A stretch of DNA of 64,000 bases from Paenibacillus_Z sp042653205. GTDB taxonomy: Bacteria; Bacillota; Bacilli; Paenibacillales; Paenibacillaceae. Shown here piece after piece: positions 50,159 to 57,899 of the stretch. The first letter of the stretch is position 1; each line of letters opens with the position of its first letter. The stretch lies in NCBI RefSeq assembly GCF_042653205.1, contig NZ_JBHSHY010000004.1:1-64000 (forward strand). Reading direction: 5' to 3'. A program made the position numbers and the translations under genes. Below the pieces are notes generated by a model. The model had not been told where the DNA came from. It ran no database searches and saw only the letters and a program-made list of their open reading frames with translations.

Positions 50159-50332
50159 ATGAACTTCAAAGATCTCCAAAAGTTGATCAAACTTACGGGC
50201 GATCGAGCTAAGTTGGATGCCAAAGCCAACGAAACATACATAGTATACAAAACAAGCGAAGGCCAAATCGTAAAGGAATACAGTGGCGGTAACATTGTTC
50301 CTGTATCCCAAAGTGATGGCAGTCATGCGTGA
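50159..50332 (+). CDS. 57-residue protein overlapping the zeta-like gene (antitoxin candidate)
   Basis: ATG 50159 to TGA 50330-50332. The product begins MNFKDLQKLIKLTGDRAKLD and ends in a short beta-like region (TYIVYKTSEGQIVKEYSGG). The frame overlaps the kinase gene by 8 bp, indicating coupled translation. Small protein then zeta-like kinase is the order of toxin-antitoxin modules, but the sequence is not the classical epsilon antitoxin. The ribosome site is weak. The antitoxin role is inference. Confidence 0.55.
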   Translation: MNFKDLQKLIKLTGDRAKLDAKANETYIVYKTSEGQIVKEYSGGNIVPVSQSDGSHA

Positions 50333-50912
50333 TACAATGTCAATCCTGTATGTCTTTGCCGGCAACAATGGCAGTGGGAAAAGTACAATCCGTAATCTGA
50401 TTGTTGACCAGCTCGGGCTCAGTATAAACATTGATCCTGATGCATTGGCACGAGGCATGGATTCTTATCATCCTGAGAGACGAAAAGTAACCGCTGGGAA
50501 AGAAGCCATAAAATTGGCCAGAGATTGCATTCAAAACAGCCGTAACTTCTCAATTGAAACAACATTGGCCGGGGGCAACGCCATCCGTCTTATGCAAGAT
50601 GCCAAGGTAAGCGGATACGAAGTAACTATGTTTTATGTTGGCTTGGGAGACTATCGCCTGAATATCGAGCGGGTAGCAGCTCGAGTTAAAAACGGTGGGC
50701 ATCACATTCCTACTGAGGATATTATCAGACGACATGATACTTCAATTGGAAATTTGCTTTCTTATCTTCACTTAATTGACCATCTGATCGTTATAGATAA
50801 CAGTCATATAGAAGGCAAGATTATTCTAGGTTCAGATAACGGTTCAATAACTTATCGCTTGGACTCTATTCCTCAATGGGGTGAACGCATTGAGCAGAGA
50901 TTTCAGACATAG
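50325..50912 (+). CDS. zeta-toxin-like P-loop kinase
   Basis: About 195 residues from ATG 50325; a start at 50337 is also possible. It begins with SILYVFAGNNGSGKSTIRNL (Walker A GNNGSGKS). INIDPDALARGM follows, an Asp-rich segment typical of the zeta family, then FSIETTLAGGNAIRLM, HIPTEDIIRRHDTSIGNLL and LIVIDNSH. Zeta toxins phosphorylate UDP-N-acetylglucosamine and block wall synthesis. Many chromosomal zeta-like kinases have other roles, so toxicity is not proved. The gene precedes the WYL regulator and is separated from it by a terminator. Confidence 0.82.
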   Translation: MRDTMSILYVFAGNNGSGKSTIRNLIVDQLGLSINIDPDALARGMDSYHPERRKVTAGKEAIKLARDCIQNSRNFSIETTLAGGNAIRLMQDAKVSGYEVTMFYVGLGDYRLNIERVAARVKNGGHHIPTEDIIRRHDTSIGNLLSYLHLIDHLIVIDNSHIEGKIILGSDNGSITYRLDSIPQWGERIEQRFQT

Positions 50913-50914
50913 AG

Positions 50915-50947
50915 AGAACAGTCAGGAAAATTCAGGCTGTTCTTTTG
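50915..50947 (+). terminator. terminator after the zeta-like gene
   Basis: AGAACAG (50915-50921) and CTGTTCT (50937-50943) are perfectly complementary, followed by TTTG. Confidence 0.65.
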
Positions 50948-51044
50948 TTATATAAACTAAAGTATTGCTTCATAGATTCCTCTAACCATGATACGATAAT
51001 CAAAAAAAGGATGTTACCTATTATGGGAAATAGAGGGGATTGTC

Positions 51045-51995
51045 ATGATTGATAAAATCATTCGCATATTCAATATTATTAATGCAATACAAGCGAACCC
51101 TGGAATCTCGGCAAAAGATCTTGCTTTCAAATGTGATGTGAACATCCGGACTATTTACAGAGATATGGATATACTCGAACTGATTGCTCCGGTTTCCAGA
51201 GAGGGCAGGGGAACCGGATATCGGTTTATGGGTAAGTTCTTCCTATATCCTCTTAACTTTACCGAACAGGAAGCTCTCGTGTTTTCTTTGCTCCCTTCCA
51301 TGCTGGACAAGGACAAGCTGCCTCCAGGTTTCGATACAGCATATGATAAGGTAATAGGCACTCATCTTAAAGAGAAATCGCGCCAAAATAATATCATTGA
51401 GGATATCGTCGGTGTCATTCAAATGGGTACACCTGCGTACCGTCAGGAAAGCCCCAACTTTCTGCAGCCAATCATTCAAGCCATCTTGGAGCATAAAACA
51501 ATCGACGTCGTCTATCATACTCAATACCGCAATGAAACGACGGAGCGCAAAATCGATCCCTATTATCTTGTTCCACGCGATCAGCGGTTTTATATGATTG
51601 GGTATTGTCACTTAGCACAGGACATTCGGACCTTTCGGATTAGTCGTTTTCAGCAAGTGGAGCTTACCGGGCAACGGTTCGACAAAGGCGATTTCAATAT
51701 CAAAAAATACTTGAAGAACACGTGGTCCATTGATCGTGGGGATAAGAACGTCACGTTCAAAGTTCGGTTCAATGCTGAAGTCGCTCGTTACATTAAGGAA
51801 GAAGAATTATTCGTACAACCGCGAATGAAGGATCAGAAGGACGGCAGCCTTATTTTCGAAGTAACTGTTAATAATGAAAAAGAGTTTTTAAGATGGATCC
51901 TTCAGTATGGTCCGTCTGCGGAAATTCTGGAACCTAAAACCGTCCGGGAAGCGCTAAAACAGCAGTTGTCGCAGTGGATCATGATGTATCAATAA
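51045..51995 (+). CDS. WYL-domain transcriptional regulator
   Basis: A 316-residue regulator. It has an N-terminal winged helix (IDKIIRIFNIINAIQANPGI, AKDLAFKCDVNIRTIYRDMD), a central WYL domain (TIDVVYHTQYRNETTERKID, YYLVPRDQRFYMIGYCH) and a C-terminal WCX-like region ending LKQQLSQWIMMYQ. WYL regulators commonly sit next to defence systems, including BREX, and sense nucleic-acid-related ligands. AGGGGATT lies before the ATG. It ends at a terminator whose sequence is duplicated 2.9 kb downstream. Likely targets are the neighbouring island promoters, by inference. Confidence 0.88.
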   Translation: MIDKIIRIFNIINAIQANPGISAKDLAFKCDVNIRTIYRDMDILELIAPVSREGRGTGYRFMGKFFLYPLNFTEQEALVFSLLPSMLDKDKLPPGFDTAYDKVIGTHLKEKSRQNNIIEDIVGVIQMGTPAYRQESPNFLQPIIQAILEHKTIDVVYHTQYRNETTERKIDPYYLVPRDQRFYMIGYCHLAQDIRTFRISRFQQVELTGQRFDKGDFNIKKYLKNTWSIDRGDKNVTFKVRFNAEVARYIKEEELFVQPRMKDQKDGSLIFEVTVNNEKEFLRWILQYGPSAEILEPKTVREALKQQLSQWIMMYQ

Positions 51996-52014
51996 AAGTA
52001 ACCTATAGAGGGGC

Positions 52015-52046
52015 CTCGCTTCGCTAAGAAGCGGGGTTTCTTTTTG
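52015..52046 (+). terminator. terminator after the WYL gene (first copy of a duplicated block)
   Basis: CCTCGCTTC (52015-52023) pairs with GAAGCGGGG (52029-52037), one wobble, then TTTCTTTTT. The same stem type recurs at 54887-54920. Confidence 0.8.
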
Positions 52047-52047
52047 C

Positions 52048-52061
52048 GAACATATATTCGC
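52048..52061 (+). promoter_or_regulatory. LexA/SOS-box-like operator 1
   Basis: CGAACATATATTCG differs at a single position (A for G) from the Bacillus LexA consensus CGAACRNRYGTTYG. It lies 71 bp before the 117-residue gene that starts the vWA unit, directly after the terminator. Confidence 0.55.
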
Positions 52062-52132
52062 TGACAAATAGGTGCCCAAGGGAAAGTTTAATATATGGGG
52101 ACAAGAACGAAAAGAAGGAGGACATTGGCTAA

Positions 52133-52486
52133 ATGAAGCTCATCATAACGAAACACGCTTTTGAACGTTATTGTGAGAGAGCGGCGACATGTCAAGACGA
52201 CTTCTATCATTTTCAAAATCAATTGCGGAAGTTATCGAGAAAAGATTTGTGTTTTTTGGAGTGGAAAGGGAAGCCTGCCGTCTACTTTGATCAGACCTAT
52301 TGGCGATATGTGCGAGATGAAAAAACAAATACCATTACTTTAGTCACATGCCTTGGAATTCTGGAATATATCAGCATTCATAAATGGGCGAATTATGTAA
52401 CTGCCAAAAACAGCCGCGCTGCAAAGAAGTTAATGAAATCGATTCGGAGAAAGGAGATGCAAGATGAATCAGCCTGTGTTGTTTAA
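52133..52486 (+). CDS. uncharacterised 117-residue protein
   Basis: The ATG at 52133 has AAGGAGG about 12 nt upstream. The product starts MKLIITKHAFERYCERAATC, continues with a Trp/Tyr-rich beta region (FLEWKGKPAVYFDQTYWRYV, NTITLVTCLGILEYIS) and ends in a basic helix. The opening ITKHAxERYxER is reminiscent of small toxin-like or phage proteins, but I cannot name a family. It overlaps the vWA gene by 23 bp, so the two are probably translated together. Confidence 0.65.
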   Translation: MKLIITKHAFERYCERAATCQDDFYHFQNQLRKLSRKDLCFLEWKGKPAVYFDQTYWRYVRDEKTNTITLVTCLGILEYISIHKWANYVTAKNSRAAKKLMKSIRRKEMQDESACVV

Positions 52487-53711
52487 TCATTCATGGAGTA
52501 AGCCATTTTTACCGACTGGAGGAGCGGAGAAGATTTATCTCCTTATCGAAACACATGGGATTGGAGGGATGAAAGACGCTAAAGACCGCGCTCCGATCAA
52601 TCTTTCTCTGGTATTGGACCGCAGCGGGTCCATGTCGGGAGAGCCTCTGATGTACAGCAAAAAAGCGTGCCGGTTTGTCGCTGAACAGATGAATGTCCAT
52701 GATTTACTCAGTCTGGTTGCATTTGATGACGAAGTCAGAACCGTTTTACCGCCTGCAAAAGTGACGCATAAGGATCTGATCAAGCAGCGCATCGATACCA
52801 TTGAAGCTGGTGGAACAACGAATCTCAGCGGGGGCTTGATTGAAGGAGCGCAGCATGTCCGGAAGAACAAGGCCGAAGGAATGGTGAACCGTGTCATTCT
52901 GTTGTCAGACGGCCATGCCAACGAAGGAATTACGGATCGCAAGAAGCTGTTTGCCATAGCAAAGGAATACCGTTCTTCTGGTGTCGGGATCAGTGCTATG
53001 GGCGTCGGCGACGGTTTCGATGAAGAATTAATGGAAGGCATTGCGGAGCATGGCGGTGGAAACTTCTACTATATTGAAAAGGCAGATGACATACCTTCGA
53101 TTTTTCAGCAAGAGTTACAAGGGCTGCTATCCGTGGTCGCTCAGAATGTCAAACTTAGGTTGGTTCCATCGGATGGAACCCAAATTGTCGGAGTTTACGG
53201 GTATCCGGTAGATAATCAAGAAGGGCATGCTTTTATTCACGCCGGCGACCTATATCAGGATGAAGTAAAGTCTGTTCTCGTAGAATTGGCCTTTCATCCT
53301 CATACGCAGGGTGAGCATCATGTACTCCAATTATTCTGGGAGTACGTTGACGTGACGGAGAACGCTGCAGCTTGCAGCACTACTATGGATGTAATAGCTC
53401 ATTTTACGTCAGATATCAACTTGCTAAACATGCCCGAAAATCCCCAAGTGGTACAGCAGGTTGAGCTGACCAAATCTGCGAAGGTCATCGAAGAAGCCAT
53501 GGCAGCGTTCGATCAGGGGGATATGGAACATGGTCAGAACCTGCTGAAAGCTCAGGCAGATCAAATGCTTCAAATGTCCGTCACTATGAGCAGCCCGGTC
53601 ATGGCTGAAGAATCAGCTAAGCTATACAGTCAGCTGGAGAATTTCGAGTATTCCAGCAAGAAGCGTAAGGAGCTGCATCAAGAAAAGTATCGCCGTATGA
53701 AACGAAAATAG
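52464..53711 (+). CDS. von Willebrand factor A domain protein
   Basis: A 415-residue soluble protein. The vWA domain spans about residues 40-220, with a complete MIDAS: DRSGSMSG, the threonine in GGTTNLSGGL, and the aspartate in VILLSDGHANEG. The remainder (220-415) is a beta-rich part and a helical C-terminus with a Lys/Arg-rich end. AAGGAG lies 7 nt before the ATG. vWA proteins act as metal-dependent protein-protein scaffolds, often with AAA ATPases. Here it lies between a WYL regulator and nuclease/helicase genes of a defence island. Confidence 0.85.
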   Translation: MNQPVLFNHSWSKPFLPTGGAEKIYLLIETHGIGGMKDAKDRAPINLSLVLDRSGSMSGEPLMYSKKACRFVAEQMNVHDLLSLVAFDDEVRTVLPPAKVTHKDLIKQRIDTIEAGGTTNLSGGLIEGAQHVRKNKAEGMVNRVILLSDGHANEGITDRKKLFAIAKEYRSSGVGISAMGVGDGFDEELMEGIAEHGGGNFYYIEKADDIPSIFQQELQGLLSVVAQNVKLRLVPSDGTQIVGVYGYPVDNQEGHAFIHAGDLYQDEVKSVLVELAFHPHTQGEHHVLQLFWEYVDVTENAAACSTTMDVIAHFTSDINLLNMPENPQVVQQVELTKSAKVIEEAMAAFDQGDMEHGQNLLKAQADQMLQMSVTMSSPVMAEESAKLYSQLENFEYSSKKRKELHQEKYRRMKRK

Positions 53712-53825
53712 TGAATGGCCTCCTAAGCCAGGAGATCCAGGTCCGGTTGGACTATCGGAGTGTCGAAAAATGGGAATCTTGGTCTGAATTTAGAAGGAGA
53801 ATCGTTTAATTTGAAGAATAAGTAA

Positions 53826-54506
53826 GTGTTAAATCAATCTCAAATAAAAGATTACGTTCATTGGCAGGGATCTGACAAAGAACGCTTATATAATGGCTAT
53901 ACTGTGACATGGGGGCGAAATGCCGTGAAGAAGTATTTGCTCTGTGACGAAAAAAAGCGATGTTCCTGCTGCGGTTCAAGTCTACAACTGACGAGGAAGA
54001 AAGCTCTATGGTATTACCAGCGAACGCAGACATCGGTGGAGAGACAGACGAATATTTTTCACTGCAAGATATGTCGGTTGGACTATGTCATGAATGGTAA
54101 TCATGTGGATGATTCCGGTTGGGAGCGTTTGGAGCTGCCGATTACGACGATCTCCTCCGTAGACATCTATCGGGGAGGATCTAATAAGCGTAGCTCTGAA
54201 GTAAAGACATATATCGATCCGACCCTGATGAAGCATGCCAATAAGCCAATGACTCCGAAATCTGAAATGATTCAATCCCGTCAGAATGACGAGGTTTACA
54301 ATAATAAGTCTAGAGAAGAGGATCCCAAGAAGCTGAAGGGGATTAAGAGGAGCTATAGTGAATATCGTAATTGCGGCAATTGTGACTTCTATATAAAGGG
54401 CATGTGTAGAACGCATTCCTTGATAACGTTAAGTGACGAAGTCTGTAACAGATTTAAACATTATCGAAAAAGAGAAGTCTCCGGCGGGGCATTCTCACCA
54501 AGATAA
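53826..54506 (+). CDS. zinc-ribbon-like protein of unknown function
   Basis: About 226 residues. Two Cys pairs near residues 45-90 (CSCCGSS, FHCKICRLDY) look like a zinc ribbon; a second cluster near the C-terminus (RNCGNCDFYIKGMC, DEVCNRF) could bind another metal. The start is odd. A TTG at 53811 with AAGGAG at a good distance opens the same frame but meets TAA after four codons; the GTG at 53826 immediately follows that stop. Translation may reinitiate at the GTG, or the longer start may be a mutated original. No family recognised. Confidence 0.6.
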   Translation: MLNQSQIKDYVHWQGSDKERLYNGYTVTWGRNAVKKYLLCDEKKRCSCCGSSLQLTRKKALWYYQRTQTSVERQTNIFHCKICRLDYVMNGNHVDDSGWERLELPITTISSVDIYRGGSNKRSSEVKTYIDPTLMKHANKPMTPKSEMIQSRQNDEVYNNKSREEDPKKLKGIKRSYSEYRNCGNCDFYIKGMCRTHSLITLSDEVCNRFKHYRKREVSGGAFSPR

Positions 54507-54563
54507 GTGGATAAATCCATTATTCATAGAAAAACAAGACAAGTCAGTAGGGGGAAGAAGACC

Positions 54564-54896
54564 TTGCAAGCACTTGAAACGTGGAATCGAATTATTGAAC
54601 GCGCCCAGAGCCAATCTTTCGAGATACATACCGTCCCACAAAACAAAAAGACACCCTTATGGTTTCGAGTCAGTACGGATGGAACTAAACTTATCATCAG
54701 TGAAGCAAAGGATAACGGACCAAGCTCCACTCTGAAAATGTCCCGTACCATTACGTACAAAGAATTCGAAAGAATATATCCCTATTATCATGTACGGCTT
54801 AAAGGGACCTCTGTAAGTCAAGAAGTCACGAGTAAATCGGTAAATTCAGTTTACATTTACGGGCTGATTGCAGATGCGTTATCAAACCTCGCTTGA
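54564..54896 (+). CDS. uncharacterised 110-residue protein
   Basis: TTG 54564 is preferred because GGGGGAAG lies about 8 nt upstream; the frame also opens at GTG 54507. The product has a helical start (LQALETWNRIIERAQSQSFE), a beta-rich middle (FRVSTDGTKLIISEAK) and the end VYIYGLIADALSNLA. No family recognised. Its stop codon lies inside the second duplicated terminator. It may be an accessory of the flanking nuclease genes. Confidence 0.55.
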   Translation: MQALETWNRIIERAQSQSFEIHTVPQNKKTPLWFRVSTDGTKLIISEAKDNGPSSTLKMSRTITYKEFERIYPYYHVRLKGTSVSQEVTSKSVNSVYIYGLIADALSNLA

Positions 54897-54920
54897 TCCC
54901 AAGCGGGGTGTTTCGTTTTT
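54887..54920 (+). terminator. terminator, second copy of the duplicated block
   Basis: CCTCGCTTG (54887-54895) pairs with CAAGCGGGG (54900-54908), one wobble, followed by TGTTTCGTTTTT. It contains the stop codon of the 110-residue gene. Confidence 0.75.
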
Positions 54921-54921
54921 C

Positions 54922-54935
54922 GGAACATACATTCG
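54922..54935 (+). promoter_or_regulatory. LexA/SOS-box-like operator 2
   Basis: GGAACATACATTCG matches the Bacillus LexA consensus at all but two positions and matches operator 1 at 12 of 14. Both are followed by CTGACA or CTGACAT. It lies 66 bp before the AddB-like gene. Confidence 0.5.
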
Positions 54936-55001
54936 CTGACATCCTGCTGTCTATTCGAAATTGTAAAATGAGGTTAAATGAATTCGCAGGGAGGCTTTTA
55001 C

Positions 55002-57899
55002 ATGGATCTGATCAATCGGTTGTATCAGAAAATCAACGAGGCTCCATTGTCTCCGAAAGTGTTGTTGGCCAGATCCTATGCCCAAGGACACCAACTGCTC
55101 GAGCAGATATGCAAGCGTTACGGAGCTATTTTTAACGTAGAAGTGCAGACTCTTCGCGGAATAGTGACCGCAAATACAAAGCCAGAGCTGTTTCGCAGAA
55201 AAATCAGTCTGCTTGATGAGGGGCAGGCTGTTTGGGTTGTCCGTGAGTTGATGAAGCAGTTGGCAATAGAGAATCCGATGACTTATATAAACGAGTCCAT
55301 GTTGAAGCCCGGTATCGTCAATCAAGTGAATCGTGTTATATCCGATATGCGGTTGGCCGGTCTTCGTTCGGATGAAGTGAAGGCGGAATGTTTTACAAAT
55401 CCGCTTAAAGGCGAATATTTGAAAAGAATGCTCGCATTCTACGAGACGTATCTGCGGGAAAATGGACGGACGGATGTTGCCGGATTGGGTGACTACTTGA
55501 AACCAGGGGGGGACGAAACCGTTTATCTGGTGCTTGCGCCAACAGGGTGGACGTTTGTGGAGCGGAATATGATCCACAAGCTGTCGGGGGGGCGTCTCTG
55601 CTTCCTTGATTCGGATGTTCCATTTTATATAAACGAAGATTTTTCAAAAAATAGATTCACGATGTTCCGCGCAACCGGAAGCTTAGCGGAGGTCAGAGAG
55701 GGATTTCGAAGAAACCTATCGGACCCCTCGGCTCTTGATCGGATGGAAATCATTTTGTCTGATTATGAGCATTATGCACCTATTATTCACTCGCATGCCG
55801 AAGCACTGGGCGTCGAATATACGCTCTCGAACGGGCTGCCGCTTGTATTTTGTGATGCTGGGAAAGCGGTTGTAGGTATACTTGATTGGATTGCAGAAGG
55901 TTTCCCGGTAAAGAGGCTTGCGGAAATGCTGCGACATGGCTATATTTCGTTTTCAGATGAACGCTGGTCTCGCACCGATTGGGTTTGCTTGCTGGAGAAG
56001 TCCGGTATTGGTTGGGGGAGAGAAAGGTATCTTGCATTACTTCGTCCAGAACGACTGAGTGAGGAAGAGCGGGAGCAAGGCACTGCTTTATTTACTTACG
56101 TGAAAGATTGGTTTGATCGGCTGCCCGAAGGAAATGAATGGAATCCACTTATATTGTTAGAGTGGGTGACGGATTTTGTTCAGAAGCATGTGCCGGCACG
56201 GTCACTGGATGATGCAAACGTAGGAGCATCGTTGAAGGAGATGAGGAAGCGTTACTCGGCAAGTCCGTCTGAACCAATACCGATGGATTTGGCTGTCCAG
56301 TACGTTAAAGAGATGTTAGCTGGGATTCGTATTCGCGCCACGGCAACACCGAAACCGGGTTCGATTCACATTAGCTCTTTACATAACGGTGGATGGAGCG
56401 GGAGAGAACGGACTTGGATCTTGGGTATGGATGAGAGAACTTGGAGTATATCTGCAGTACAAGACCCTCTTCTCTTGGATCAAGAACGTATTACGCTATC
56501 TAAGCACTTGGAGTCTGCCAAGGAACGTGCGAAAAATGTCAGAAGCGAACGTGAGTCCCGACTGTCGCGAATTCGAGGCGAGATATGGTTAAGCTATTCT
56601 TCTTATGATATAGGGGAGCAGAAGAGCAACAGTCCTGCTTTTGAAATGCTTCAGGTTCTGCGGTTGCAGTCAAGAGATTCGTTATTAGATTTTGGAGTAT
56701 TAGAGCATTCACTAGGTGAACCTTACAGTGTTATGGATATTATGCATGCATCCGAGTTAGCTGCTCCGTTTGACGGAATCAATGCGTGGGCGGGGCTGCT
56801 CCAGGAACCAAATGGAAAACCGAAGGATGGATGGCAGGCTGTGATGGAAACGTACCCTGCTCTTGCAGCGGGTTATCAAGCCATAGCTTTCCGATTTGGT
56901 GAGAGGTTATCAGCCTATGACGGTTGGTTGGAGAGCGACATTTCTACAAGTGCTAATGGCTTAGATAACGTTCAACGCCGCGATACAATTAGTGTAAGTC
57001 AGTTAGAGAAGTATGCGAGCTGTGGGCTGCAATACTATTTTTACTATGTCTTGAAGCTTCGTCCGAAGGAAGTCTCTGAATTCGACCGGACCCGCTGGCT
57101 GCAAGCAAGCGAAAGAGGCTCCTTGCTGCATGACATTTTCAAACGGTATTTAGAGGACGTTACGTACAAAGGAACGAAACCGGCCCTGCATGACAAAGGC
57201 CGACTGGTCGAGATCGTGGAAGCCGTAATCCGGGAGAATGCTCTATTAATCCCTGCCCCAAATCAGCATGTATTCGCCAAGGAATGTGAAGAAATTCGGC
57301 GTGATGTGGAAATCTTTTATCTCCATGAAGTCGGTAGAACAGATCAACCATGCTTCTTCGAGTTAGAGCTCGCGACGCATGATGGAGAGCCCATGGAGAT
57401 TCATTTGCCCGGAGGCATTCATTTTAAGCTGAAAGGCTTCGTCGACCGGGTCGATCGAATAGGACCTCACGAGTACCGGATTATCGATTATAAAACGGGC
57501 AGCACTAGCAAGTACAAGGTTGCTGAATATTTCAGCGGCGGAACACAGCTACAGCATGCTGTATATTCCATTGCTGTAGAGCAGTGGCTTCGCGAAACAG
57601 GGATGGACTTCGAAGCCAAGGTGACGGAGGCGGAATACTATTTTCCAACTGAGCGTGGGCGCGGCGAGAAGGTAAGACGAATTCAGAATCGCAGAGAAGA
57701 CCTGGCTACCATTATTGCAAAGCAGCTGGAATCTCGGAATCGAGGGGTTTATGTCCCGGCTAAAGATTCGAGGACATGTGGGTGGTGTGATTACCGAGCC
57801 GTGTGCGGATCTCATGCGGAGTGGATGGCGGGCAAACGTGATTCGTCTGTAAATGCTGATATTCTAAGCACGCTGCTGGAGGTGGAGAGTCATGACTGA
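55002..57899 (+). CDS. AddB-like PD-(D/E)XK nuclease with Fe-S cysteines
   Basis: A 965-residue protein. ATG 55002 has GGGAGG 8 nt upstream. The N-terminal two thirds look like the inactivated helicase body of AddB-type proteins (ISSLHNGGWSGRERTWILGM). The C-terminal RecB-like nuclease has RGSLLHDIFKRYLED, GFVDRVDR and the catalytic YRIIDYKTGS. It also has four cysteines of an Fe-S clasp, one in KYASCGLQYYF and three in TCGWCDYRAVCG. It is shorter than housekeeping AddB (about 1150 residues). It overlaps the AddA-like gene by 8 bp, so the two should form a complex that degrades DNA ends. Confidence 0.83.
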   Translation: MDLINRLYQKINEAPLSPKVLLARSYAQGHQLLEQICKRYGAIFNVEVQTLRGIVTANTKPELFRRKISLLDEGQAVWVVRELMKQLAIENPMTYINESMLKPGIVNQVNRVISDMRLAGLRSDEVKAECFTNPLKGEYLKRMLAFYETYLRENGRTDVAGLGDYLKPGGDETVYLVLAPTGWTFVERNMIHKLSGGRLCFLDSDVPFYINEDFSKNRFTMFRATGSLAEVREGFRRNLSDPSALDRMEIILSDYEHYAPIIHSHAEALGVEYTLSNGLPLVFCDAGKAVVGILDWIAEGFPVKRLAEMLRHGYISFSDERWSRTDWVCLLEKSGIGWGRERYLALLRPERLSEEEREQGTALFTYVKDWFDRLPEGNEWNPLILLEWVTDFVQKHVPARSLDDANVGASLKEMRKRYSASPSEPIPMDLAVQYVKEMLAGIRIRATATPKPGSIHISSLHNGGWSGRERTWILGMDERTWSISAVQDPLLLDQERITLSKHLESAKERAKNVRSERESRLSRIRGEIWLSYSSYDIGEQKSNSPAFEMLQVLRLQSRDSLLDFGVLEHSLGEPYSVMDIMHASELAAPFDGINAWAGLLQEPNGKPKDGWQAVMETYPALAAGYQAIAFRFGERLSAYDGWLESDISTSANGLDNVQRRDTISVSQLEKYASCGLQYYFYYVLKLRPKEVSEFDRTRWLQASERGSLLHDIFKRYLEDVTYKGTKPALHDKGRLVEIVEAVIRENALLIPAPNQHVFAKECEEIRRDVEIFYLHEVGRTDQPCFFELELATHDGEPMEIHLPGGIHFKLKGFVDRVDRIGPHEYRIIDYKTGSTSKYKVAEYFSGGTQLQHAVYSIAVEQWLRETGMDFEAKVTEAEYYFPTERGRGEKVRRIQNRREDLATIIAKQLESRNRGVYVPAKDSRTCGWCDYRAVCGSHAEWMAGKRDSSVNADILSTLLEVESHD

